Notes: a model not told the origin generated them from the letters alone. Numbered from the stretch's first letter, positions 34,487 to 44,547 are shown. The stretch: 49,961 nt of DNA from an uncultured Bacteroidota bacterium (GCA_900696575.1 CAADHD010000008.1:1-49961); one strand, 5' to 3'. A program made the numbers and translations.

Positions 34487-35581
34487 TCAGTTCATTTTGA
34501 TCATCCTGTTTACAAATTGTTCGGCCAGATTCCGGCTATAAAGTGCCGCTCCTTTTTCATTCATGTGAGTTACATCAAAGGAATGGGATGCCAGATAAAA
34601 TCCGGGATAAAGCCTTGCATCAGCCATATTTAAACGGTGGTCATCCGGCAGTGCGTTCAAAACAGGAAGAAGTTCCTGATATTGTAAACGGTCGAGGCGG
34701 GGAGGAAGAAAAATGATAAGATGAATATTGTTCACTTTGTACTTTTCTATCATGCTGTTAAGTTTTGCGGCATAAGCAGTGTTGTAAACAGACAGATCTT
34801 CAGGGTGCTTTTCAAAATAGGAGAAGGCTGTAATGCTGGCCTGCTTTCTGGCATAAACAGTGGCAGTATCTTTTAGAAAACGGTTCAGCCTTTCAGGATT
34901 AACACCCGACTCCAGCAATTTTTTATTTTCGGCTTCAAGGCTGAGGAATCCGTTACCTACTTCTTCCGGTGTACGGTAAAGACCGGCAGTATGGGTCTCG
35001 GCAAGAAACCGCAGCGCTTCGGTAAAATAACCAAGGTTTATCTGATTGCCTATAAAGTTTACAGTATGCGAAATAAACTGCCCTGCTTTTGAATAAAAAG
35101 GCATGCGCGAATGAAGAATTGCGTCAACAGTAAATTTATATAATTCGGGAGTGTACCAATAGATGATTCGGGTGGTAAGATAATTTTTATAGTTCACCAT
35201 TTTAATGCGCTGCAATTCAAGAAAAACGTACCTTGGTTTTTCAGGAATATCATTCAGAATGTTATCGGTCAGATAGATCAATTCAGATGATGCCAGCCAG
35301 TTAACCCCGAAGTTGAACGATTTAATGTCAAGGTTTGAATTTTTATTTACTACTGAATCAAAAGCAGCAGGGTTTATTTGACGGTAAACCATGCTTGAAC
35401 CGAAGAACAATGTATTGAAGCCTGAAGAAGCAACGGCAGCATTGCGCTTTTCAGTAATCAGTTTATCGCCCCAGTAGTAAGGAGTAAACCCGAGCTTAGG
35501 TATTATGTAATAGTGAAGAAACAGGCAGGCTGCCAGAATCAGGCTGAGAAAAATAAAGGCAGTTATTACGAATCTTTTCAT
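34487..35581 (-). CDS. Membrane-anchored SGNH-like protein, MBOAT partner
   Basis: A 364-residue protein with an N-terminal membrane anchor or signal (residues 5-27). Two SGNH-hydrolase-type motifs are visible: GSS (61-63) as block I and DVTH (336-339) as block V, with Ser62 or Ser63 and Asp336/His339 as candidate catalytic residues. Its start overlaps the MBOAT stop by one base (TGATG), so the two are translationally coupled. MBOAT-SGNH pairs typically O-acylate cell-surface polymers: the MBOAT brings the acyl group across the membrane and the partner transfers it. This is inferred from context; the target polymer is not known. Confidence 0.82.
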   Translation of the reverse strand: MKRFVITAFIFLSLILAACLFLHYYIIPKLGFTPYYWGDKLITEKRNAAVASSGFNTLFFGSSMVYRQINPAAFDSVVNKNSNLDIKSFNFGVNWLASSELIYLTDNILNDIPEKPRYVFLELQRIKMVNYKNYLTTRIIYWYTPELYKFTVDAILHSRMPFYSKAGQFISHTVNFIGNQINLGYFTEALRFLAETHTAGLYRTPEEVGNGFLSLEAENKKLLESGVNPERLNRFLKDTATVYARKQASITAFSYFEKHPEDLSVYNTAYAAKLNSMIEKYKVNNIHLIIFLPPRLDRLQYQELLPVLNALPDDHRLNMADARLYPGFYLASHSFDVTHMNEKGAALYSRNLAEQFVNRMIKMN

Positions 35582-37023
35582 CAGAACTGGAAATAGACAA
35601 AACTGTTGGAATTAAACACACCGAAATGAAGGATGGTCAAAGTAAGCAGCAGAAAAAATATCCAGTTGAATAGTCTTGAAAAGTTTTTAGACCATTCATA
35701 AATGTAACGTCCGCCCATTAGTTTTTCCATCACAAGCAAAATAATAATGACTGCTATACCTAATTTGAATTCGTAAGGGTTGTTTTTAAATACTGAAAAG
35801 CTGAAATCGGTCTGGCTGAATTGCAGTCCGTTTTGAATAAGCATAAAAGCATTATCTAAACTTTGAGAACGGAAAAAAACCAGGCCTGAACAAAACAATG
35901 CAAACACAACAAGTTGCTGCCAGACATTCCATAAGAATGAACCCTGAAAATTTCCAAACAAAGAATTGAATTTATTGCGTGAGTTTTGAGTGGCGGCACC
36001 AATAGCCAGAAAAATGCCTTGCATGCTTCCCCAAATGATGTAAGTCCAGTTGGCTCCATGCCAAAGCCCGCTGAGCGAGAAAGTGATAATCAGATTAACA
36101 TACCATCGCCATTTAGGTACGCGGTTGCCTCCCAGGGGAACATAAACATAATCTTTAAACCACGAAGTGAGAGAGATGTGCCAGCGTTTCCACAATTCGG
36201 AAAGATTGGTTGAAAAGAAAGGGATATTAAAATTTTTCATCAGGGTAAAACCCATTACCCGGGCCGAACCAATGGCAATATCTGAGTATCCTGAAAAATC
36301 GCAGTAAACCTGAAAAGCAAAAAAGGCAGTTGCCATAAATGCGGCCAGACCGGTTCCGTTTTCAGGATTTGCATATACTGCATCAACCAGTGGTGCCAGA
36401 CGGTCAGCCACCACAGCTTTTTTAAAAAGCCCCCAGCACATTAATTTAAGGCCTTCAACTACCCGGTGATAATTAAAATAATGTTTCTCATGAAATTGAT
36501 GCAGCAGGTTTTGAGGTCTTTCTATCGGGCCTGCTACTAATTGCGGATAGAACATTACATACAAAGCAAAAATGCCGAAATGTTTTTCAGGCTTCTGAGC
36601 TCCTTTATACACTTCAATCGTATAGCTCATTGCCTGAAAAGTATGAAAGGAAAGACCAATTGGCAGTATGATATCCAGATGCGGAATGGGGTTAGGGGTT
36701 TGAAGCCATCCCAGCGCTGAAGTTAAACTATCGTTTAAAAAATTATAATACTTAAAAAATGCCAGAACGCCAACATTGGCACAGATACTGAGTGTGAGCC
36801 AGTTTTTTCGCTTTTTACCTACAGAGTTGTCAATCAGATTGGCTGCTATAAAATCAATTATAATGGTAAAAAAGAGGATGAGAATATAAGCCGGCACAAA
36901 AAACATATAAAAGATACAACTGGCCAGAAGCAGCATTATCCACCGGTAACGGTGAGGAAGTAAAAAATAAGATGCCGATACAACTATGAAAAAAATAAAA
37001 AAACTGAAGGAATTGAAAAGCAT
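35581..37023 (-). CDS. MBOAT family O-acyltransferase (AlgI/DltB-like)
   Basis: A 480-residue polytopic membrane protein of the MBOAT family. The characteristic segments are PQLVAGPIERP (160-170), WKRWHISLTSWFKDYVYVPLGGN (278-300, containing His282) and SGLWHGANW (318-326, with the invariant His322). It resembles alginate O-acetylation AlgI and teichoic-acid DltB and should move acyl groups to an extracytoplasmic acceptor. It is paired with the SGNH-like gene directly downstream. A TANNTTTG element lies 33 nt upstream. No glycan synthesis genes are adjacent. Confidence 0.96.
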   Translation of the reverse strand: MLFNSFSFFIFFIVVSASYFLLPHRYRWIMLLLASCIFYMFFVPAYILILFFTIIIDFIAANLIDNSVGKKRKNWLTLSICANVGVLAFFKYYNFLNDSLTSALGWLQTPNPIPHLDIILPIGLSFHTFQAMSYTIEVYKGAQKPEKHFGIFALYVMFYPQLVAGPIERPQNLLHQFHEKHYFNYHRVVEGLKLMCWGLFKKAVVADRLAPLVDAVYANPENGTGLAAFMATAFFAFQVYCDFSGYSDIAIGSARVMGFTLMKNFNIPFFSTNLSELWKRWHISLTSWFKDYVYVPLGGNRVPKWRWYVNLIITFSLSGLWHGANWTYIIWGSMQGIFLAIGAATQNSRNKFNSLFGNFQGSFLWNVWQQLVVFALFCSGLVFFRSQSLDNAFMLIQNGLQFSQTDFSFSVFKNNPYEFKLGIAVIIILLVMEKLMGGRYIYEWSKNFSRLFNWIFFLLLTLTILHFGVFNSNSFVYFQF

Positions 37024-37056
37024 TTTATCGGAAGTGTTCTTTTAAAGCAAAGGCGG

Positions 37057-37064
37057 CAAATGTA
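37057..37064 (-). promoter_or_regulatory. Putative -7 promoter element (TACATTTG)
   Basis: Minus-strand TACATTTG, a perfect TANNTTTG match, ends 33 nt before the MBOAT start codon. Confidence 0.5.
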
Positions 37065-37191
37065 TTTTAACCATGGATTTTTTAAAACCGAGTTTTAGTT
37101 AATTGTAAACACCAGAGCATGGAATGGTTATTTAATGAGCCTTGACCGGTTTAATCTTTCAATAATTTGTGTTGAAACGTGGCAATTCAAT

Positions 37192-39615
37192 TCAGAATCT
37201 GAAATTATAAGTTACACTTGGCAAAATAGGAAACAGCGAAACTTGTTTCGCCTGTATTTTAAACTTCCCTTCTTTATCAACCGAATCGTTGAAGTAAATA
37301 AAATAAGGATTGTATCGGTTGTAAACATTAAAGATGGCGAAGTTCCAGCTTGATTCAAATTTTTTAGTGCGCTTTCTTTTCCAGGTAGCTGAAATGTCGA
37401 GGCGGTGATACGAAGCCATGCGGAATGAATTACGCGGGCCGGGCTCATTGTAAACACCTCCATAAACTGTAGGATCGGTAATAACCTGTGCACTTGCTGC
37501 AGGGCCAACAAGAAAGAATCGCGTTTGCGGAAGTGTCATGGCATTGCCCGTAGCATAAACCCATACAGCACCCAGCATCCATTTTTCAGATATCTCATAA
37601 TTCATCACAAACGAAACATCATGTCTGCGGTCGTATTTTGCAGGGAAGGTATTGCCTTTGTTCAGGTCAGCAAACTTACGATCGGTCTTTGCCCATGTAT
37701 ATCCAATCCATCCGTTTATTTTTCCTCTGGTTTTCTTTAAAAAAAGTTCTGCACCGTAACTCCATCCTTTTCCGAAAACAAAATTATTGTCCACATTATT
37801 CTTTACATCCTCTTCGGGCTGATGGCCTTCTTTATATTCAACCTGATTACGCATTTCTTTGTAATATACCTCTATCGAAGTTTCATACAGGTTGTTTTTA
37901 AAATTCCGGAAATAACCCAAAGCATATTGCTCGCCCCTTTGCGGTTTCACTTTATCAGTACTCGGAACCCAAACATCAGTAGGCAGCGAAACAGAGCCAA
38001 TGGCTGCCAGATGGATGTACTGATAGTTTTGGGTGAAGGATGCTTTTACGGAAGACCGCAGGTTAACATTGTAGCGAGCCGAAATACGCGGTTCTGCCCT
38101 GAAATACTGCGCCACTTTTTTTCCTCTGCTGTATGTAATGGTATCTGTCACATTCCGCCCGAAAGAATCCAGTATGTACCGGTCAAACGGGCCAACATGC
38201 TGAAACATAGAAAAGCGAAGACCTGTACTTACCGCAAACCGGTCGGTAACATCCCAATCGTCATTGATGTAAAGAGCGGCATCATGTCCGTAAAATTTTA
38301 CCACTTTGCCTAAATCAAAAACCACATCGCCCGAGCGGGCCGAAGCATTGGATGGAGTAAAAATGTGATAGACATAATTGGCCCCGAATTTCAGGTTGTG
38401 CTTAATGGAAGGGAAGTAAGTGAAATCGAGTTTAGCATTATAATCGCGAATGCCGGAATACAAACCGAAATCAAATTGTTGCTGAGTGGCATTAAAACGA
38501 AAACGGTAATCAGAGAAAATCAACGATGCATTGAAGAACATACGGTCGCTGAATAAATGATTCCAGCGCAGGGAACCTGTTGAATTTCCCCAGGGTATTT
38601 TTACTTTAAATCCTGATTCGGTATTGGTGAAGTTAAACACATCCCGACCGAAATATCCGCTCATGAATAACCGGTCTTTATCGCTAAGGCGGTAATTTAC
38701 TTTGGCATTCACATCGTAGAAATAATAGATGTTGCCTTCTGCATCAGAACCTTCTTTTACAAAGGGTTTTCTCAGAAATAAATCAACAAAAGTTCTCCTT
38801 GCGGAAATGATAAAAGAGCTGGTATCTTTTTTAATCGGTCCTTCCAGCGTCAGACGTGAAGCCACAAACCCCAAACCGCCCTCGCCATGAAACTCGCGGC
38901 TGTTGCCTTCTTTCATCGTAATGTCAAGCACAGAGGCTAATCGTCCGCCATACTGAGCCGGCATTCCGCCTTTAATGAGTGAAACATTTTTAACGGCATC
39001 GGCATTAAATACAGAAAAAAATCCAAAAAGGTGAGAAGCATTGTAAACAACAGCTTCATCCAGCAAAATCAAATTCTGATCAGGCCCGCCTCCGCGTACA
39101 TAATAGCCGCTGTTTCCTTCACCTGCACTCTGCACACCGGGAAGCAACTGAATGGTTTTAAGAATATCCACTTCGCCAAGAAAGGCAGGCAATGTTTTTA
39201 TTTTCTCCACTTCTAATTCAACCTTGCCCATCTGAGTACTCTGCACATTCTTATCCCCGCGCTCACCGGTAATGACTACTTCCTGTGTTTGGATAGCCGA
39301 AGAGTTTATTTCCACATTGATGCGCTGGTTTTTGTTCAGGCTAACAGGTACTGAATAATCATCATAGCCAAGAAAAGAAACCACTAAGGTATATTGCCCT
39401 TCTTCAATTGTAATGGAATAAAATCCGTACTGATTGGTTGCGGTTCCTTTGAGTTTTTCTTTGATATAGACATTGGAGCCTATCAGCGCTTCGCCAGTAG
39501 AGGCATCCTTCACATATCCGCTGATGGTGTATTTATTCTGAGCAGTAAGTGTTGATACCGTGAGGGTGAAAATCAGGATAAGCAGCAGTAGCCGGAAAGA
39601 AAGTTTTGATTTCAT
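37192..39615 (-). CDS. TonB-dependent outer-membrane receptor with carboxypeptidase-regulatory-like domain
   Basis: An 807-residue outer-membrane receptor. It has a signal peptide (1-25), a carboxypeptidase D regulatory-like beta-sandwich (28-112) with ISGYVKDASTGEALIGSNVY, and a plug domain (about 115-235) with 'YYVRGGGPDQNLILLDEAVVYN'. A long beta-barrel follows, ending in ...YNFRF with a C-terminal Phe as expected for BamA-dependent insertion. There is no SusD-like partner gene next to it, so a polysaccharide utilisation locus is not indicated. The ligand could be a siderophore, peptide or other compound. Confidence 0.95.
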   Translation of the reverse strand: MKSKLSFRLLLLILIFTLTVSTLTAQNKYTISGYVKDASTGEALIGSNVYIKEKLKGTATNQYGFYSITIEEGQYTLVVSFLGYDDYSVPVSLNKNQRINVEINSSAIQTQEVVITGERGDKNVQSTQMGKVELEVEKIKTLPAFLGEVDILKTIQLLPGVQSAGEGNSGYYVRGGGPDQNLILLDEAVVYNASHLFGFFSVFNADAVKNVSLIKGGMPAQYGGRLASVLDITMKEGNSREFHGEGGLGFVASRLTLEGPIKKDTSSFIISARRTFVDLFLRKPFVKEGSDAEGNIYYFYDVNAKVNYRLSDKDRLFMSGYFGRDVFNFTNTESGFKVKIPWGNSTGSLRWNHLFSDRMFFNASLIFSDYRFRFNATQQQFDFGLYSGIRDYNAKLDFTYFPSIKHNLKFGANYVYHIFTPSNASARSGDVVFDLGKVVKFYGHDAALYINDDWDVTDRFAVSTGLRFSMFQHVGPFDRYILDSFGRNVTDTITYSRGKKVAQYFRAEPRISARYNVNLRSSVKASFTQNYQYIHLAAIGSVSLPTDVWVPSTDKVKPQRGEQYALGYFRNFKNNLYETSIEVYYKEMRNQVEYKEGHQPEEDVKNNVDNNFVFGKGWSYGAELFLKKTRGKINGWIGYTWAKTDRKFADLNKGNTFPAKYDRRHDVSFVMNYEISEKWMLGAVWVYATGNAMTLPQTRFFLVGPAASAQVITDPTVYGGVYNEPGPRNSFRMASYHRLDISATWKRKRTKKFESSWNFAIFNVYNRYNPYFIYFNDSVDKEGKFKIQAKQVSLFPILPSVTYNFRF

Positions 39616-39628
39616 GAAAAAACGGTGG

Positions 39629-39636
39629 CGAAACTA
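39629..39636 (-). promoter_or_regulatory. Putative -7 promoter element (TAGTTTCG)
   Basis: Minus-strand TAGTTTCG, one mismatch to TANNTTTG, ends 13 nt before the TonB receptor start codon. Confidence 0.35.
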
Positions 39637-39704
39637 TAAAACACATTCTTAGCAAAACATTACGATTGGCCGGTGTTTGCTTACTTTGCAGCGAATTGGT
39701 TAAC

Positions 39705-41375
39705 ATGAAGCAGATCCTTGATATATCATCTGTTAAAACCCCAACGGGAAACAAAATTTCATGCAAGGGCTGGATACAGGAAGCCGCTCTTCGTATGCTG
39801 CATAACAACCTTGATCCGGCAGTTGCCGAAAAGCCTGAAGAATTAATTGTTTATGGAGGAACCGGAAAAGCAGCCCGGAATCCGGAAGCATTTCATTTGA
39901 TTGTAAAAGCATTGAAAGATTTGAATGATGACGAAACGTTGCTTATTCAGTCGGGCAAACCGGTTGGTATTCTGCCCACACATAAAGATGCACCACGTGT
40001 AATTATTTCCAATTCGCAGTTGGTTCCGCATTGGGCAAACTGGGATGAGTTCCGCAGGCTGGAAGCCATGGGCCTAACTATGTATGGTCAAATGACTGCC
40101 GGCTCGTGGATTTACATCGGTTCGCAGGGCATTGTTCAGGGAACGTATGAAACCTATGCTGAGTTAGCACGGCAGAAATTTAACGGAACATTAAAAGGCA
40201 CACTAAACGTAACCGCAGGTTTAGGCGGTATGGGCGGGGCACAGCCATTGGCCATTACCATGAATGAAGGCGTTTGTCTGGCTGCTGAAATGGAATTATG
40301 GCGTTGCGAAAAAAGGCTGGAAACCCGTTATCTCGATTTGATTATTCACGACCTGGATGAAGCCATTGACAGGGCAGTAGAAGCAAAGCGAAACAAAGAA
40401 TCCATTTCCATTGCTTTTGTTGGTAATGCTGTGGATCTTTTAAAGAGGTTGGAAGAGAGAAATATAATTCCCGACACCTTGACCGATCAGACTTCAGCTC
40501 ATGATGAATTGGTTGGTTATTTTCCTGAAGGATTTACAGTAGAAGAAGCAAAAGTGCTGAGAGAAAAGAATCCGGAATTGTACATCCGGCATTCAAAAGA
40601 AACCATGGTGAAACATGTGCAACTGATGATTGAGCTGATGAACAAAGGCGCTGTTACTTTTGATTACGGAAATAACCTGCGCGGGCAGGCTTTGGCCATG
40701 GGCTTGAAAAACGCTTTTGCTTTTCCGGGGTTCGTTCCGGCTTATGTAAGGCCATTGTTTTGCGAAGGAAAAGGGCCATTCCGATGGGCGGCATTAAGCG
40801 GTGATCCGAATGACATATACGAAACCGATAAAAAAATTCTGGAAATGTTTCCGGAAGATAAAGCGCTGCACCGCTGGATTAAAATGGCACAGCAGAGAAT
40901 TGCCTTTCAGGGATTGCCTGCGCGTATATGCTGGCTTGGCCAGGGCGACAGAGAAAAAGCCGGGCTTGCATTTAATGAATTAGTGAAAAGCGGAAAAATA
41001 AAAGCGCCTGTTGTTATTGGCCGCGACCATCTTGATACAGGCAGCGTGGCTTCGCCCAACCGCGAAACTGAAGCCATGAAAGACGGCAGTGATGCCATTG
41101 CCGACTGGCCGATATTGAATGCGCTGATAAACACAGCCGCTGGTGCTTCGTGGGTATCACTTCACCATGGTGGGGGAGTAGGTATAGGATATTCCATTCA
41201 TGCCGGTATGGTTATCGTTGCTGATGGAACAGAAGATGCTGCCCGAAGATTAAAACGGGTGTTGCATAATGATCCGGCCATGGGTGTTATACGTCATGCC
41301 GATGCCGGATATGATATAGCCATTGATACAGCCCGAAAACACCGGCTTGACTTAAAAGAAAGACTGAAATCCTGA
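39705..41375 (+). CDS. hutU: Urocanate hydratase
   Basis: A 556-residue enzyme of histidine degradation that converts urocanate to imidazolonepropionate with tightly bound NAD. The NAD-binding loop is [10 protein letters not shown] (172-181). The catalytic Cys lies in [13 protein letters not shown], and [11 protein letters not shown] is a family signature. I chose ATG at 39705, which gives the normal N-terminus; a longer reading from 39666 begins with an unconserved segment. The rest of the hut pathway (hutH, hutI, ftcD/hutG) is not in this window. The lipoprotein gene downstream overlaps by one base (TGATG). Confidence 0.97.
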   Translation: MKQILDISSVKTPTGNKISCKGWIQEAALRMLHNNLDPAVAEKPEELIVYGGTGKAARNPEAFHLIVKALKDLNDDETLLIQSGKPVGILPTHKDAPRVIISNSQLVPHWANWDEFRRLEAMGLTMYGQMTAGSWIYIGSQGIVQGTYETYAELARQKFNGTLKGTLNVTAGLGGMGGAQPLAITMNEGVCLAAEMELWRCEKRLETRYLDLIIHDLDEAIDRAVEAKRNKESISIAFVGNAVDLLKRLEERNIIPDTLTDQTSAHDELVGYFPEGFTVEEAKVLREKNPELYIRHSKETMVKHVQLMIELMNKGAVTFDYGNNLRGQALAMGLKNAFAFPGFVPAYVRPLFCEGKGPFRWAALSGDPNDIYETDKKILEMFPEDKALHRWIKMAQQRIAFQGLPARICWLGQGDREKAGLAFNELVKSGKIKAPVVIGRDHLDTGSVASPNRETEAMKDGSDAIADWPILNALINTAAGASWVSLHHGGGVGIGYSIHAGMVIVADGTEDAARRLKRVLHNDPAMGVIRHADAGYDIAIDTARKHRLDLKERLKS

Positions 41376-41782
41376 TGGAGATTCTGTTTAAGAAAAACTC
41401 GTTTTGGCTACGTTATTTATTAGTAATGGCATTATTTATTACTGCCTGCGCCAAAGAAAATGATGATGACCTTACGGATGCACGTGATAAATTTACCGGT
41501 AGCTGGACTTGTAAGGAAACCGACAACACGGGAGTCTCAACTTCGTTCAGTATCACCTTCGAAAAGTTTGGTGTGGCAGATTCAATGCGAATTACGAACT
41601 TTGCGCAGCTTGGAAATAATGTTAAAGCTTTGGTTTTGGTAAATGGCAATGCACTATCCTTCCCGAATCAGACAGTTGATAACTTCAGTCTGACCAATGG
41701 AACGGGTAACTATGCCAACCTGAAAATAACCATGAGCTATAAACTTGATAACGACTCATACACGGCAGAATGCAAACGATAA
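41375..41782 (+). CDS. Small putative lipoprotein
   Basis: A 135-residue protein with a lipoprotein-type signal (FITAC, lipidated Cys25) followed by a Glu/Asp-rich spacer. The body (about 40-130) has a lipocalin-like pattern starting with 'FTGSWTCKETD' and alternating beta-strand residues, similar to small lipocalin-like lipoproteins of Bacteroidota. Its start overlaps the hutU stop (TGATG), and its 3' end overlaps the following methyltransferase gene by 13 nt, so the three genes are probably one transcript. The specific function is unknown. Confidence 0.82.
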   Translation: MEILFKKNSFWLRYLLVMALFITACAKENDDDLTDARDKFTGSWTCKETDNTGVSTSFSITFEKFGVADSMRITNFAQLGNNVKALVLVNGNALSFPNQTVDNFSLTNGTGNYANLKITMSYKLDNDSYTAECKR

Positions 41783-42465
41783 AAAACCCCGTACCCATCA
41801 CCAACGGCCACTTTGAAACTGCTACGGAAGAAATAATACTTGGCGGTGAAGTTTACAACATTACCAAGGTTACCAATTTTGATGAGCTTTTTGAACGTAT
41901 GGTTTCCGAGAATGCTGATGGCGGTGATAATGACGACAGCATTCCATACTGGACTGAAATCTGGCCATCAAGCATTGCCCTGGCTGAGTTTATTCTCGAA
42001 AACAAAGAACTGGTTGATAAGAAAAAAGTTTTGGAATTGGGTTGCGGTCTTGGAATACCCGGTATTGCCGCTGCCCGTGCAGGAGCCAAAGTAACCTTCA
42101 GCGATTTGCACCCTGATGCCTTATACTTTGCACGTTTAAATGCACAGAATAACAAAGTAACCAGCGCTAAATACAAAACCGAAGACTGGAAAAAAACTGC
42201 TCCGGTTAATGAATATGAAGTGCTCATTGCCTCTGATGTTTCTTACGAGCGTACTGCTTTCCCTTTTTTAATTAAAGCATTCCGGAACCTGCTTGCCCCA
42301 AAAGGAATTGTCTTGTTAAGTGAACCGGGAAGACAGTATGCGCGCTCTTTCTTCAGCCTGCTTTCCAACAACGGCTTCCGCTGTACAAGACATATCAAGA
42401 AAGATGTACTCAGAAATGACATTCATACCAACGTGAATGTGCTGATACTTTCAAAAGCCAACTGA
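41770..42465 (+). CDS. Class I SAM-dependent methyltransferase (METTL21/NNT1-like)
   Basis: A 231-residue methyltransferase. 'DDSIPYWTEIWPSSIALA' and the SAM-binding motif VLELGCGLGIPGIAAA are typical of the lysine/protein methyltransferase group (Methyltransf_16 type). The motif II region is VLIASDVSYE. It overlaps the preceding lipoprotein gene by 13 nt. The target, a protein lysine or a small molecule, cannot be told from the sequence. Confidence 0.9.
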   Translation: MQTIKNPVPITNGHFETATEEIILGGEVYNITKVTNFDELFERMVSENADGGDNDDSIPYWTEIWPSSIALAEFILENKELVDKKKVLELGCGLGIPGIAAARAGAKVTFSDLHPDALYFARLNAQNNKVTSAKYKTEDWKKTAPVNEYEVLIASDVSYERTAFPFLIKAFRNLLAPKGIVLLSEPGRQYARSFFSLLSNNGFRCTRHIKKDVLRNDIHTNVNVLILSKAN

Positions 42466-42466
42466 T

Positions 42467-42838
42467 TTATTTCCGGAAGATAAAATAAACTGCGGCTATC
42501 ATCAATCCGAAACCGATAAGATGATTCATCCGAAGCGTTTCTGATTTGAATACCCATACGGCAAACATCACAAATACCGTAAGTGAAACCGCCTCCTGAA
42601 TAATTCTTAATTGAAAAAGAGAAAACGGTCCGCCATTATCTTTAAAACCTATGCGGTTAGCCGGTATCATAAAAGAGTATTCAAGCAGAGCAATAAGCCA
42701 GCTTAGCAATACAATCCATATCAACCCGGTTTTCATCTCCGAAATTTTCTTTGAATACAAGTGCCCGTACCACGCTAAGGTCATAAAGCAATTGGAAACG
42801 GTAAGCAGAAGAATTGTAAAAATTCCTTTGGTAAGCAT
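42467..42838 (-). CDS. DMT-like four-helix membrane protein, DUF486
   Basis: A 123-residue integral membrane protein with about four hydrophobic helices. The segment 'FTILLLTVSNCFMTLAWYGHL' at the N-terminus and LLEYSFMIPANRIGF in the middle match the DUF486 family, a relative of small drug/metabolite transporters. Substrate and function are unknown. It is convergent with the methyltransferase gene, separated by a single base. Confidence 0.9.
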   Translation of the reverse strand: MLTKGIFTILLLTVSNCFMTLAWYGHLYSKKISEMKTGLIWIVLLSWLIALLEYSFMIPANRIGFKDNGGPFSLFQLRIIQEAVSLTVFVMFAVWVFKSETLRMNHLIGFGLMIAAVYFIFRK

Positions 42839-42877
42839 AGATTAAAAGTGATTAAAGAGTGCTGATTTGTACGATAA

Positions 42878-44008
42878 CTAAGCAATCATCCGTTTAAAAA
42901 TCCTGAACCGTTTGTAAATATGTCCGTTAGCCCGAATCATTTCCCTGTTCATCATAACATTGGTTTCAAGATTCAGATGTGAGTCAAGCGTTTTCATTCC
43001 ATGCCTTTTTGCTGCTGAAAGAAATTCAACTGCAAAGATGGCCGTGATTCCCTGCGACTGATATTCGGGATGCACAGCGCCAAGCAGCATATCTAACTGA
43101 TTGGATTTTTTGGCGGAGTTCATGATGTGAAAAATTCCGAAAGGAAATAGTTTCCCATACGCCTTTTGCAATCCTCTTGAAATATCAGGAATACCGACAA
43201 TAAAACCCACCGGCTTATGCTGCCCGTTAAGAACAATGACAGAAAATCTGGGATCAAGAAAAAGCAGAAATTTAAAAGCAAGGTTTTTCATTTCCTGATG
43301 ATTCATGGCGTTGAAACCGTAAATGTTGCGGAATGATTCATTCACTAATTCAAGCACCGGATAGATATATTTTTTCAATGCCCACCGGCTTTTGATTTTT
43401 GCCACATGCAGATTTTTATTCCGCATAGCCCGTTCGGCAATCGCTTTATAAACATCAGCAACCGTATCGGGAACCGGAACCGAGTAAGTTACACAATCGG
43501 CTTCTTTTTCAAAACCAAGTTTCACTAATAAGCCGGGAAGGTAAGGCGGATTGCACGGAGCCGCCACCACCGGCAAATACTCAAATCCTTCAATCTGCAA
43601 ACCCTGCGGGTCTTTTTCTGAAAAGCCAAACGGCCCTGTTAACTGTTGCATTCTGTTTTTTCGTCCCCAGTCTTCTACAAAGTCAATCATCATCCGCGCA
43701 ACCTCAATCCGGTTTTCACAATCAAAATGAAAAAAACGGCAATGTTTTATTTCACGCCCTTCATTAAACCGCTTTGGTATGATACCCATGATTCTGCCAA
43801 CTGTTTTTCCGTTATCGGTAATAAGCGCTTTAATGGTTTTGTCATCCCGAAGCGATAGGTTCTTTTTCGGATTGTGAAACTCCCATTCATCGCTCAGCAA
43901 TGGAGGAACGTAATTCGGGTAGTCCTTATAGAGCCGGTAAGGGAAATGAATATACTCTTTCAGAAGCTTCTTGTTGGTAACTTCTATGACATGGAGTTGC
44001 GGAGCCAT
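42878..44008 (-). CDS. GNAT-like acyltransferase family protein
   Basis: A 376-residue protein from ATG 44008, with an N-terminal 'HFPYRLYKDYPNYVPPL' segment and the later TGPFGFSEKDPQGLQIEGF, typical of a Bacteroidota family annotated as GNAT-like. The C-terminal half has a GNAT-type fold pattern (LLGAVHPEYQSQGITAIF with LDSHLNLETN). An upstream start at 44095 would extend into the ndk promoter and add unconserved residues, so I rejected it. The acceptor substrate is unknown. It is divergent from ndk. Confidence 0.8.
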   Translation of the reverse strand: MAPQLHVIEVTNKKLLKEYIHFPYRLYKDYPNYVPPLLSDEWEFHNPKKNLSLRDDKTIKALITDNGKTVGRIMGIIPKRFNEGREIKHCRFFHFDCENRIEVARMMIDFVEDWGRKNRMQQLTGPFGFSEKDPQGLQIEGFEYLPVVAAPCNPPYLPGLLVKLGFEKEADCVTYSVPVPDTVADVYKAIAERAMRNKNLHVAKIKSRWALKKYIYPVLELVNESFRNIYGFNAMNHQEMKNLAFKFLLFLDPRFSVIVLNGQHKPVGFIVGIPDISRGLQKAYGKLFPFGIFHIMNSAKKSNQLDMLLGAVHPEYQSQGITAIFAVEFLSAAKRHGMKTLDSHLNLETNVMMNREMIRANGHIYKRFRIFKRMIA

Positions 44009-44094
44009 ATAATTTTTGCCGCACAATGATAAGGATAGAAATGCTTCAAGAATTATTTGTTTTGAGAAACACTGTTCAAAAGCCAGTCGCTGCA

Positions 44095-44102
44095 TACATT
44101 TG
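44095..44102 (+). promoter_or_regulatory. Putative -7 promoter element (TACATTTG) of ndk
   Basis: TACATTTG, a perfect TANNTTTG match, ends 22 nt before the ndk ATG. Confidence 0.5.
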
Positions 44103-44124
44103 CGCCTTTCAATGAAAGAGCGAT

Positions 44125-44547
44125 ATGAATGTTACCAACAGAACTTTTACCATGATTAAGCCTGATGCCACTTCGGCAGGTCATACAGGCGCCATTCTCG
44201 ATAAAATTATCAAAGCCGGATTCCGGATTGTGGCCATGAAATACACCCGGCTTACTCCTGAAGAAGCCGGAAGATTTTATGCCATTCACCGCGAACGCCC
44301 GTTTTATAACGACTTAATTAAGTACATGTCATCAGGCAATATTGTAGCAGCCATTCTCGAAAAAGATAATGCAGTGGATGATTTCCGGAAACTGATAGGC
44401 GCTACCGATCCTGCCAAGGCAGAGCCCGGTACCATCCGTAACCTGTTTGCCAAATCCATTGATGCCAATGCTGTTCATGGCAGCGACAGCAATGAGAATG
44501 CAGCCATTGAAGGCGCTTTTTTCTTCTCAGCATTAGAGATGCATTGA
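44125..44547 (+). CDS. ndk: Nucleoside diphosphate kinase
   Basis: A 140-residue enzyme that equilibrates nucleoside di- and triphosphates through a phosphohistidine. The catalytic His118 is in NAVHGSDS, and TFTMIKPDA (8-15) with Lys12 is at the start. Length is normal. I chose ATG at 44125; a second Met at residue 10 is inside the conserved core and too late. The gene has its own promoter and is divergent from the GNAT-like gene. Confidence 0.97.
   Translation: MNVTNRTFTMIKPDATSAGHTGAILDKIIKAGFRIVAMKYTRLTPEEAGRFYAIHRERPFYNDLIKYMSSGNIVAAILEKDNAVDDFRKLIGATDPAKAEPGTIRNLFAKSIDANAVHGSDSNENAAIEGAFFFSALEMH

Noticed and set aside
44009-44095. Longer start for the GNAT-like protein
   Set aside because: The extra 29 residues are not family-like and would reach the ndk promoter element.
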